Shown here: positions 55,506 through 63,336 of the stretch, piece after piece | Layout of the letters: every line of letters begins with the position of its first letter | Position numbering within the stretch: position 1 is the stretch's first letter | Assembly (NCBI GenBank): GCA_003719395.1 | Contig: RHMC01000019.1 | Location: 1-64,000 of the forward strand | DNA length: 64,000 bases | Source of the DNA: Streptomyces altiplanensis | Lineage (GTDB): Bacteria; Actinomycetota; Actinomycetes; Streptomycetales; Streptomycetaceae | Direction: 5' to 3' | Position numbers and translations under genes: made by a program | Notes under the pieces: generated by a model | The model's database searches: none | The model's input: only the letters and a program-made list of their open reading frames with translations | What the model was told of the DNA's origin: nothing

Positions 55506-56513
55506 TCAGGGCGCGATCGCCATGTCGAAGATGTGAACGTTGGCGTTCGAGGGCAGGACCACGAACTCGACCGTCTTGGCCGGATCCAGCGGGACCGAGT
55601 GCGCGAAGACGCTGTACTTCACGTCGGCGTTGCCGTAACCGTCCTGCCGGTTGCGGCCGTCGGTCGACTTGACCAGCGTCGCGCCGTGCGCGGTGACCGG
55701 ATCGAACGACCAGTTGGGGAAGCCGAACGTCCCCGTGCCGGACGACCCGTCGGTGTAGTACACCGTGGCGCTGCCCGTGGCGGCGCTGGTGACGCCGGAG
55801 CCGAGGAACACCAGCTTGCCGCCCTTGCCGCCCTTGCCGCCCAGTGCGACGGCCTGCCCGGAGCTCGCCACGTTGTCCTTCGTGCCGGCCGGCACGTCCG
55901 GCCAGGTCAGCTCGGCCCCGAGGGCGTCGACCTTCGCCCCGGGCGTCAGGCCGACGGCCGCCAGCTTCTGCGCCGAGAAGCTGTTGCCCCCGCCGTCGTA
56001 GTCACCGGCCCGCGTCGCGGACTCGTCGGTGATCGCCACGTTGTTGTACGCCGCCGACAGGCTCGCCCGCGGTGTTCCGCTGCGCTCGGCGCGGGTGCCG
56101 GTGGCCGTGCCCCCGCCGTCCCCGCCCCGGTACGTCGCGGTCGCCGTGAACGTACGGATCACGAACCCGGGCCGCTTCTCCGGGACTTGGATCCGGAACG
56201 TCGCATCGGCCGAGGCCCCCGGCGCGAGGGAGCCGTCCACGGCGCGTACGGACGGCTGGACCGCCCATCCGGCCGGCCCGGCGAACGACACCTTCAGCGA
56301 GCGCATGCGCTGCGGACCACCGTTCCTGACGGTCACCTTCACCGTCGAGACGGCCGGGCCGTCGAGGTCCACGGGGGAGATGCTCACCCCGGTCCCGGCC
56401 GAAGCCGGTTCCTGCGGCGCGGCCGCCACCGCCGGGGCGGGGACGAACAGGACCGCTCCCGCCACCGCCGCCGCCACGGCCCTGAGCGGACTGATCAGTC
56501 GTGCTGGTCTCAT
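55506..56513 (-). CDS. Secreted protein with NEW3-type domain
   Basis: 335 residues, intact. Signal peptide LRAVAAAVAGAVLFVPAPAV with cleavage near AVA/AA. Residues 45-130 resemble the NEW3 (alpha-galactosidase-associated) beta-sandwich: VKVTVRNGGPQRMRSLKVSF, AGWAVQPSV, FRIQVPEKRPGF. The rest is a beta-rich domain (AYNNVAITDESA, DGGGNSFSAQKLAAVGLTPG) like those attached to secreted glycosidases. ATG 56513 has AAGGAG upstream. It lies 22 bases after the GH109-like gene, so it is probably co-transcribed and carbohydrate-related. Confidence 0.78.
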   Translation of the reverse strand: MRPARLISPLRAVAAAVAGAVLFVPAPAVAAAPQEPASAGTGVSISPVDLDGPAVSTVKVTVRNGGPQRMRSLKVSFAGPAGWAVQPSVRAVDGSLAPGASADATFRIQVPEKRPGFVIRTFTATATYRGGDGGGTATGTRAERSGTPRASLSAAYNNVAITDESATRAGDYDGGGNSFSAQKLAAVGLTPGAKVDALGAELTWPDVPAGTKDNVASSGQAVALGGKGGKGGKLVFLGSGVTSAATGSATVYYTDGSSGTGTFGFPNWSFDPVTAHGATLVKSTDGRNRQDGYGNADVKYSVFAHSVPLDPAKTVEFVVLPSNANVHIFDMAIAP

Positions 56514-56535
56514 GACCTGCTTCTCCTTCACGTCC

Positions 56536-58002
56536 TCAGGAAACGGGGGGCATCTCGGTGGTGCGCGAGTCCAGACCGGAACGCAGATTGACCCAGCCGC
56601 CCCGCGTGAAGTCCGGTATCGCGACCGGACGCCCCTTGTCGGCCAGGGACATGACGCTCAACGGAACCGGCGCGCACCAGGCGGCCGAGTCGTACACGTC
56701 GATGTCCGGGACCAGCCCCGCCCGCATCAGCTGCACCGTGCGCCACTGCAGGACGTAGTCCATGCCGCCGTGGCCGCCGTTGTTCGCGGCGTCGTCGCCG
56801 ATCTTCTTCCACAGCCAGTGGTCGAACTCCTTGCGGTAGGCGTCGAAGGCGCGCCAGGAGTGGCCGCTGTGGTCCGGCTCGACGTAGATGCGACCGCCGC
56901 CGGCCGACGAGACGCCGGCGTAGTCCTCGAAGATGCCGCGGCTGCCGGCGAGGGAGTTGATGCGGCTGTACGGCCGGGGCGAGCTCACGTCGTGCTCGGC
57001 CCGGATGACCCTGCCCCTGGCCGTGTCGATCAGGCACGTGACCAGGTCGCCGTTGATGTACGTCTCCCGCCACGAGGGGTGGGACTTCGGGACGAAGCGC
57101 TCGCGGTAGTCGGCGAGACCCTTCGGCTCGGTCGCGGTGGCGCGCAGCACGGTCATCCGGTCGCCGCGGTTGATGTCCATGGCCGCCGCGACCGGGGCGA
57201 GCCCGTGCATGGCGTAGAAGGACGCGGTGGAGCGGGTGTGCCAGAGCCGGCGCCAGGAGTCCGTGTAGTACGTGTCGGAGAAGAGCAGGGCGCGCAGGTC
57301 GTGCAGGTAGCCGCCGTGACCGTTGGTGACGTCGCCGAACAGGCCCTCGTGCGCCATCTTGAGCATGGCCAGCTCGTTGCGGCCGTAGCTGCAGTTCTCG
57401 GACAGCATCAGGTTCTTGCGGGTGCGCTCCGAGGTGTCCACGAGGTCCCACAGCTCGCGCAGCTCGGTCGCGACGGGCAGCTCGACGACGACGTGCTTCC
57501 CGGCCAGCAGCGCGGCCTTGCCCTGCTCGTAGTGGAACTCCCACGGCGTCGCGATGTACACGAGGTCGATGTCGTCGCGCTCCAGCATGTCCGCGTACGA
57601 GTCGGCCGAGCCGCCGTACTCGGCGGGGCGGGGCTTGCCCTTGGAGACCAACTGGTCGGCCGTGCGCTTCGCGCGGTCGGCGCGGATGTCGCAGACGGCG
57701 GTCACGACGCAGCCGGGGACCGCCGACCAGCCGGGGGTCATCCCGGAGCCGCGGTTGCCGAGCGCGATCACCGCGACGCGGACCGTCCGGTGGACCTCGA
57801 AGGGCACGTTGATCATGGACTTCTGACCCGGTCTGCGGCCGGGCGCCGCGGCGGACGCGTCGGACACGCCGGAGGCGGCGGGCGAGGCCGCCGCGGGCGC
57901 CGCCGACGCGCTCCCGGCCGAGCCGATCCCGGCGGCGAGCGCTCCGGTGGCCAGCGTTCCTCCGAGTAGCAAGCGACGTGAGACTGCGGGGATTTCGGGC
58001 AT
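56536..58002 (-). CDS. GH109-like NAD-dependent glycosidase / Gfo-Idh-MocA oxidoreductase with Tat signal
   Basis: 488 residues, intact. The Tat-type leader SRRLLLGGTLATGALAAG precedes a Rossmann domain (VRVAVIALGNRGSGMTPGW, VTAVCDIRADRAKRTADQL) and DLVYIATPWEFHYEQGKAAL plus GKHVVVELPVATELRELW, with the family's Glu-Pro/Leu-Pro position. DAYRKEFDHWLWKKIGDD and the NGGHGGMDYVLQWR stretch match GH109 alpha-N-acetylgalactosaminidases, which use tightly bound NAD. Export of a folded NAD enzyme by Tat is typical. Supports an extracellular GalNAc-release role. Confidence 0.86.
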   Translation of the reverse strand: MPEIPAVSRRLLLGGTLATGALAAGIGSAGSASAAPAAASPAASGVSDASAAAPGRRPGQKSMINVPFEVHRTVRVAVIALGNRGSGMTPGWSAVPGCVVTAVCDIRADRAKRTADQLVSKGKPRPAEYGGSADSYADMLERDDIDLVYIATPWEFHYEQGKAALLAGKHVVVELPVATELRELWDLVDTSERTRKNLMLSENCSYGRNELAMLKMAHEGLFGDVTNGHGGYLHDLRALLFSDTYYTDSWRRLWHTRSTASFYAMHGLAPVAAAMDINRGDRMTVLRATATEPKGLADYRERFVPKSHPSWRETYINGDLVTCLIDTARGRVIRAEHDVSSPRPYSRINSLAGSRGIFEDYAGVSSAGGGRIYVEPDHSGHSWRAFDAYRKEFDHWLWKKIGDDAANNGGHGGMDYVLQWRTVQLMRAGLVPDIDVYDSAAWCAPVPLSVMSLADKGRPVAIPDFTRGGWVNLRSGLDSRTTEMPPVS

Positions 58003-58251
58003 GGCGACAACGCTCCTCGTGACGTGACCGGCATCACTTGCGGGGTCGACTCTGGCCGGGCTGCCAGTTACATGTCAATAGGTGTTCGCAGGAACGGTGT
58101 TACGAACAGAATCAAGCATCCAGCGGCGCGGAGGCGGCCGGACGAAGGTGTATCCAGGTACACCCGCACAGGGTGTTCACGGCCATCGGCACGGCTCGCC
58201 CCCGTCCGTAGCGTCCTTTCCGACGGCACAAGCAGGTGCCACGAGGGAGTG
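58003..58251. promoter_or_regulatory. Divergent promoter region, GH109-like gene and second ABC operon
   Basis: 249 bases. The sequence is less GC-rich around 58065-58115 (TTACATGTCAATAGG, GGTGTTACGAACAG), the probable promoter position. GTATCCAGGTACACC (58149-58163) contains a short imperfect inverted repeat. No firm -10/-35 assignment. Confidence 0.35.
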
Positions 58252-59113
58252 ATGACGATGTTCCGGTCCCGCCGTGCGAAGCAGGAGCACACCCGCAGGC
58301 CGGCAGCCCGCAGTTCGGCAGCCCGCAGTTCGGCAGCCCGCGGTTCGGCAGCCGAAGCCCTGCGGCTCGTATCGGTCGGCAAGGTGTACGGGACGGGCGG
58401 GAGCGCCGTGACCGCGCTGGACGGGGTGACGCTGAGCCTGGGGGCGGGGACCTTCACCGCCGTCATGGGGCCCTCCGGGTCCGGGAAGTCCACCCTCCTT
58501 CAGTGCGCGGCGGGCCTCGACCGGCCGGACACGGGGCAGGTCGTGGTCGACGGCGAGGAGATGACCGGCTCCACCGAGGCCGAGCTGACCAGGTTCCGGC
58601 GGCAGCGGATCGGCTTCGTCTTCCAGCAGTACAACCTGCTGCCCACCCTCACCGTCGCGCAGAACACCACCCTGCCGCTGAAGCTCGCCGGCCGCCGCGT
58701 CGACCGGGACCGGGCGCGCGAGATCCTCACCCGGGTCGGCCTGGGCGAGCACCTCGGCCGCCGCCCCGCACCAGCTCTCCGGCGGCCAGCGCCAGCGCGT
58801 CGCCATCGCGCGGGCGCTGGTCACCGAACCCGGCGTGATCTTCGCCGACGAGCCGACCGGCGCGCTGGACACGCGCAGCGCGCGCGACGTCCTGCGGCTG
58901 CTCCAGGAGGCGGTACGCGTCCACGGCCGCACGGTGGTGATGGTGACGCACGACCCGGTGGCCGCCTCCTACGCGGACTCCGTGCTCTTCCTCGCGGACG
59001 GCCGGCTGGCGGGGCACCTGAACGCGCCGACCGTGGACGAGGTCGCGGAGCGGCTCGCGCACCTGGGCGACCGCGCGCACAGCGACGCACACGACGTGCC
59101 GGCGGGGGTGTGA
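58252..59113 (+). CDS. ABC transporter ATPase, second MacB/LolD-type system, frame break
   Basis: About 287 residues. A repetitive Ala/Arg/Ser leader ([17 protein letters not shown]) precedes [20 protein letters not shown], Walker [22 protein letters not shown]-loop [17 protein letters not shown], signature [15 protein letters not shown] (after a break near 58770), Walker [14 protein letters not shown] and [17 protein letters not shown]. It is a paralogue of the ATPase at 47.3 kb. RBS GAGGGAG. The stop overlaps the permease start. Confidence 0.9.
58301..58345 (+). repeat. 15-bp tandem repeat, three copies
   Basis: CGGCAGCCCGCAGTT is present twice identically and once with one change, encoding the Ala-Ala-Arg-Ser-Ser leader of the ATPase. 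The leader is therefore a recent expansion and not part of the catalytic fold. Confidence 0.95.
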
Positions 59114-60452
59114 GCGGGATGTTCGCACTGGCCATGAGCTCGGTCCGCCACCGCCCCGGGCGCCTCGTCGCGACGCTGCTGTCCGCCTTCCTGGGGGCCG
59201 CGATCATCATGACGTTCCACTCGCTGCACGACACGGCGGGGGCCGAGGGCGTCGACGACGTCAGTGCGGAGTCGATGACCACCACGGCCGCGGTGGTCGG
59301 CGGCTACGGATCGCTGCTGGTGTTCTTCGCCGTCGCCTCCACGCTCACCGTGAACGTACGGCAGCGGAGCGCGGAAATCGGCCTGCTGCGCAGCACGGGG
59401 GCGACCCCGGCGCAGATCAAGCGGATGGTGCTCGGTGAATCGGCCGTGGTCGCCCTGGCCGGGGCGGCACTGGCGGTCGTCCCCGCGATGTTCGCGGGGC
59501 GGGCGCTTCTGGGGATGTTCCAGGACAGCGGGCAGGTCGCCGGCGGCGTGGAGCACGTCTTCGGTCCCGTCGCGCTCGTGTCCGGCGCCGCCATCACCCT
59601 GCTGGCCTCGGTGGGCGCCGCGTTCCTCGCGGTCCGCCGGGCGACCCGGGCGCCGGGTGTGCGCGAACCGGGCGGGCGGGTGCGGAAGTTCGCCGGATAC
59701 GGCGCGCTCGCGGCCGGTACGGGCTCCGTGCTCACCACCTTCGCCATGGACGGCACCGACCCCATGACGATGGCCGCCGCGGCGTACGGCGCGATCCTGC
59801 TCGCCGTGGGCTTCGCGCTCTTCTCACCGGCGCTGCTCCGGGCGGCCGCGGGCCGGCTGGGGCGGCCGGCCGAGGCCCTCGCCGGGGCGAGCGGTTATCT
59901 GGCGGCGCACACCATGCGCCGCCGCGCCGGAGAGCTGTCGGGCGTACTGGTGCCGCTGGTCCTCTTCACCGGCATGGCGACGGCGACGCTGTACATGCAG
60001 GCCGTCGAGAGCGACGCGATCAAGGCGTCCGGCCTCACCAGGTCGGTCGAGGACAAGAACCTGGAAACCCTGAACCTCGTGGTCGTCGGCATCGTCGTGG
60101 TCTTCTCCTGCGTCATGCTGGTCAACAGCCTGTACGCCGCCACCTCCTACCGGAGCCGGGAGTTCGGCCGGCAGCGGCTCGCCGGGGCCACCCCCGGGCA
60201 GGTGCTGGGGACGGTCGGCTGCGAGGGGCTCGTGCTGACGGTGACCGGGGTCTTCTTCGGCACGGCGGCGGGGTTCGCCGGGGTCCTGCCGTTCACGTAC
60301 GCCCGTACCGGCAGCGTCCTCCCCGGCCAGGGCCCGGGATCTGGCTCGCCGTCGTGGCGGTCGCCGCCGCCGTGACGCTGGGCACCAGCCTGGGGACGGC
60401 CCGCCGGACGCTGCGCACGCCGGCGGTGGACGCGGTGGCGGTGGCTGCCTGA
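59110..60452 (+). CDS. FtsX-like ABC permease, frame break
   Basis: About 447 residues with FtsX/MacB cores: [60 protein letters not shown], and a second module [15 protein letters not shown] region ([39 protein letters not shown]). Near 60340 the frame breaks; the repaired end is [20 protein letters not shown]. It lacks the large extracytoplasmic domains of the 48-kb permease. GTG 59110 overlaps the ATPase stop; ATG 59119 is an alternative. Confidence 0.87.
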
Positions 60453-60460
60453 GCGCACCG

Positions 60461-60493
60461 GAGTCCGGGCCGGCGGACCGCCGGCCCGGACTC
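60461..60493. terminator. Strong hairpin after the ABC permease
   Basis: GAGTCCGGGCCGGCGG pairs with CCGCCGGCCCGGACTC as an almost perfect 15-16-bp stem, between the convergent permease and VOC genes. Confidence 0.85.
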
Positions 60494-60550
60494 CTTCCGT
60501 CTCCTGTGCGCGAGCCGTCTCCTGTGCCCGGGGTGTCAGGGCCCGTCGCC

Positions 60551-61372
60551 TCAGGCCGGGGTCGGCATGGCCGCCGGGGCCAGCACCACGAATTCGGCGC
60601 CGGACGGGTCGTGGCAGACGGCCAGCCGTCCGACGTCCTCGGCGTCCTCCGGCCCCATCTGCACGCTGCCGCCGCTGCTGGTGACCTTGGCGACCGTCGC
60701 GTCGCAGTCCTCGACCGCGAAGACCGGGTGCCAGTAGGGCTTGCCGCCGTTCGGCGCGAGTGCGTCCGGGGGGAGCTGCATGAGGCCGCCGTGCATGCGC
60801 TCCGGGGGGAGGCCGGGAGGAACGATCATCGAGTACGTCCCGCCTCCGCCCGGGAGTTCCATGTCCTGCGTCTCCCAGCCGAAGAGGCCGCCGTAGAACT
60901 GCTTCGCCGCGGCCGAGTCGGTGGTGTAGAGCTCGGTCCAGCACAGGCTGCAGGGCTGGTCGGTGATCTCCATGCCCCGGGTCCTGCCCGGCTGCCAGAC
61001 GGCGAACTGACCGCCCTGCGGGTCGGTGTACTGAGCCATCCGCCCCTCGCCGTCGGCGTCCATCGGGGCGACCCGCACCGTGCCGCCCGACCGCTCCACG
61101 GCCTCGGTGGTGGCGTCGGCGTCCGGGGTGCAGAAGTAGATCATCCAGGCCGACCGGGCCCCTTCCTCGGTGAGCGGACCGATTCCGGCGACGGTCTTGC
61201 CGTCCTGCTTGAAGAAGCCGAAGTCGGCGGCGTCCGGGGCGTCGGCGTCGGCGGTGTAACTCTGGAACTGCCAGCCGAACACCGAGCCGTAGAAGGCGGT
61301 CGTGGCGGGTACGTCGGGGGAGCCGAGGTCGATCCAACAGGGGGAACCGGGCACGAAGTCAGTGGTGATCAT
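60551..61372 (-). CDS. Two-domain VOC (glyoxalase/bleomycin-resistance) family protein
   Basis: 273 residues, intact. Two VOC repeats begin CWIDLGSPDVPATTAFYGSV and CWTELYTTDSAAAKQFYGGL; each ends with a D-P-x-G strand (YTDPQGGQFAVWQ, CHDPSGAEFVVLA). Similar two-module proteins are widespread in Streptomyces and often annotated as hydroxylases or resistance proteins without proof. A metal-binding role is expected from the fold. Single-gene unit. Confidence 0.88.
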   Translation of the reverse strand: MITTDFVPGSPCWIDLGSPDVPATTAFYGSVFGWQFQSYTADADAPDAADFGFFKQDGKTVAGIGPLTEEGARSAWMIYFCTPDADATTEAVERSGGTVRVAPMDADGEGRMAQYTDPQGGQFAVWQPGRTRGMEITDQPCSLCWTELYTTDSAAAKQFYGGLFGWETQDMELPGGGGTYSMIVPPGLPPERMHGGLMQLPPDALAPNGGKPYWHPVFAVEDCDATVAKVTSSGGSVQMGPEDAEDVGRLAVCHDPSGAEFVVLAPAAMPTPA

Positions 61373-61454
61373 GGTGTTTCCTCTCGTCGCAGATCCTCGT
61401 AAATCCTCGTAAAACAGCCTGTCATCCGTCACTGACAACCGCCCGTCGGCTTCC

Positions 61455-62108
61455 TCAGATCGTGCGGCCGGGGGACAGCGCCTGTTCGATCTGCTGGGCG
61501 ACCTCCGGACCCGGCAGGGCCCGGCCCTCCTTGTCGAAGGCGTGCAGGGAGCGGCCGTTCAGGCGCAGGAACGGCGTGCCGCGCACGCCGCTGCGGTCGA
61601 AGGCGTCGGCCACCGCCGCCGCCCACGGGAGGTAAGTGCCGTCCTCGACCGCCTGCTTGAACGCTTCGGAGGGCAGGCCGGTGACCGTTTTGGCGACCAC
61701 CAGCAGATGGGCCGTGTCGCCGTACGCGTCGTCGCTCTCGGCGGGCTGGTTCGCGTACAGCGCCTCGTGGAGGCCCTTGAACACGGCCTGCCCCTCGTCG
61801 GCCGCGGCACCCAGCGCGGCCAGTGCCGACTTCGAGCCGCGGCCGCCCGGCGAGGCGTCGAGGAAGGTGGCGAAGTGGTATTCGAGGCGCAGCCGGCCGT
61901 CGTCCGCGAAGGCGCGGATCGCGGCGCCCGAGGACCGCTCCATGGCCGCGCAGTACGGACAGCGCGGGTCCTCGTACACGGAGAGGACCGGCACGTCGTC
62001 GCCGCCCGGGCCGTACGGGACGACGAGCCCTCCCGGGCCGGTCGTGTGATCCGGCACGGCTGCCGGGGCCCCTGCGGCACCGGGCCCCGGCGGGGGCGTA
62101 CGGCTCAT
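61455..62108 (-). CDS. DsbA-like thioredoxin-fold protein, CPYC active site
   Basis: 217 residues, intact. VLSVYEDPRCPYCAAMERSS holds the CxxC motif; the helical insertion is followed by the cis-Pro loop RSGVRGTPFLRLNGRSL. There is no signal peptide or transmembrane anchor, so it is probably cytoplasmic, unlike the exported DsbA-type proteins of this family. Likely a dithiol oxidoreductase/isomerase. It lies 82 bases upstream of the VOC gene on the same strand and may share its promoter. Confidence 0.86.
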   Translation of the reverse strand: MSRTPPPGPGAAGAPAAVPDHTTGPGGLVVPYGPGGDDVPVLSVYEDPRCPYCAAMERSSGAAIRAFADDGRLRLEYHFATFLDASPGGRGSKSALAALGAAADEGQAVFKGLHEALYANQPAESDDAYGDTAHLLVVAKTVTGLPSEAFKQAVEDGTYLPWAAAVADAFDRSGVRGTPFLRLNGRSLHAFDKEGRALPGPEVAQQIEQALSPGRTI

Positions 62109-62247
62109 GGCGCTTTTCCTCCGTGGCCCTCGGGCCGTCCCTCTCGGGCGGTCCCGTCCAGCTACGCACGAAAGGACGCGCGCCGCATCATTTCGTCCGC
62201 GGGACCCGGCGGGGCGGGGCTCTCCGAGCCCTGTTCACCGGGTCTGC

Positions 62248-63069
62248 TCACCGGGCCCTGTTCTCACCGTGTCTCGCGGTGACGGTGAAGCACAGGGCGA
62301 AGTGATCGAGGGTGTACGGCAGCGGACGGCCGGGGCGCAGCCGCGCCGGACCGTGCAGCCAGAAGTCGTGACGCTCCATGAGCGCGGCGACGAGCGTCGA
62401 CGTGAGGAGGAGGGCGAGGTCCTCGCCGGGGCACACGCCGGGACCCGAACCGAACGGCACCAGCGCGGGGCCGGTGTGCGCCGTGCCGTCCAGCCAGATC
62501 TCCGGTACGAAGCGGTCGCCGTACGCAGCGGATCCGTCCCGGTGGAAGAAGGGGGCGTACACCAGGAACACCGTGCCCGCGGGCAGGACGGCTCCCTGGC
62601 CCCACCGCGTCTGCCGGGTGCTCTCGCGCAACAGGAACGGCGTCGTCGGCCACAGCCGCACGGACTCCAGGACGCACGCGCGGGTGTAGGGAAGCAACTG
62701 CGGCCGCGACAGGTCGGGTATGGCCAGTTCGTTGTGCACCTGCTGCTCCTGCGCGGGATGGGTGGCCAGCAGGGCCAGCGCCCGTACGGCCGCCGCGCCC
62801 GCCGCGTCGAACGCGGACAGCCAGTGCGCCAGCTGGTCCGCCGGGTCCGCCGGGTCCGCCGGGTCCGCCGGGTCCGCCGGGTCCGCCGGGTCGGCGGCGA
62901 GGGAGATGTCGAGGCCCTCCTGGTCAACACTGGCCTCGGCATTGAGGCCGGCGACGTCGACCCCGATACCGACGGCCGAAGCGGCGCCCGCGGCAGTCAG
63001 CGAAGCACCCGCGGCGATCACCGCACCGGCTGCTATGCGCGCAACGCGGATCCGCGTCTTCTTGGTCAT
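62248..63069 (-). CDS. Chimeric ORF: secreted-protein N-terminus joined to a truncated cytochrome P450
   Basis: 273 residues in one frame. Residues 1-57 are a Sec-type secreted protein start (RIRVARIAAGAVIAAGASLT, cleavage near AASA/VG). A run of Ala-Asp-Pro repeats follows. The rest is the C-terminal third of a P450: HWLSAFDAAGAAAVRALALL (I helix), ESVRLWPTTPFLL (ExxR), PFGSGPGVCPGEDLALLL (heme Cys loop). Helices A-H are missing, so no active P450 is possible. Either a recombination chimera across the repeat or an assembly collapse. Confidence 0.75.
   Translation of the reverse strand: MTKKTRIRVARIAAGAVIAAGASLTAAGAASAVGIGVDVAGLNAEASVDQEGLDISLAADPADPADPADPADPADPADQLAHWLSAFDAAGAAAVRALALLATHPAQEQQVHNELAIPDLSRPQLLPYTRACVLESVRLWPTTPFLLRESTRQTRWGQGAVLPAGTVFLVYAPFFHRDGSAAYGDRFVPEIWLDGTAHTGPALVPFGSGPGVCPGEDLALLLTSTLVAALMERHDFWLHGPARLRPGRPLPYTLDHFALCFTVTARHGENRAR
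62836..62889 (-). repeat. Six perfect 9-bp repeats at the chimera junction
   Basis: GTCCGCCGG is repeated six times without interruption (62836-62889) and then decays to GTCGGCGGC. It encodes the Ala-Asp-Pro run precisely between the secreted-protein part and the P450 part. Confidence 0.95.
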
Positions 63070-63290
63070 CTGGTTGCTACCCCCAGTAGCTGAATTCGTC
63101 AGTGGAGCAGCGCACAGGGCGACGGACACTGGGGGTTTGTAAATTCCCCCGGTCACACACGCCCCGGAGATACGCATGCCGCGCGCCAGCTTTGCCACTT
63201 TTAAAGGGGGCGTCAAGGTCATTGCGTGCGCAATGCCCGAAATGAAGGCAGTTGCCTGGCGTACGGGAATGCGACTGTGACACAAAAGGC
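63070..63290 (-). promoter_or_regulatory. Upstream region of the chimeric ORF
   Basis: 221 bases, lower in GC than its surroundings (for example GGGGGTTTGTAAATTCCCCC at 63131-63150, an inverted repeat GGGGG-TTTGTAAATT-CCCCC, and CTTTTAAAGGGGGCG near 63200). It probably contains the promoter of the secreted protein. The GGGGG/CCCCC palindrome could be an operator. Confidence 0.45.
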
Positions 63291-63315
63291 AACTGCCGCC
63301 CCAAGAGCGGCAGTT
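63291..63315 (-). terminator. Rho-independent terminator of prfB
   Basis: AACTGCCGC pairs with GCGGCAGTT; on the minus strand it is followed by GCCTTTTG. It lies just beyond the prfB stop. Confidence 0.88.
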
Positions 63316-63336
63316 ACTGTGTCGACAAAGCGAGCT

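Noticed and set aside
62836..62889. CRISPR array or collagen-like gene at the GTCCGCCGG repeats.
   Set aside because: The units are contiguous nine-mers without spacers, and the coded Ala-Asp-Pro run is not a Gly-x-y repeat. I saw no CRISPR-like array elsewhere in the window.
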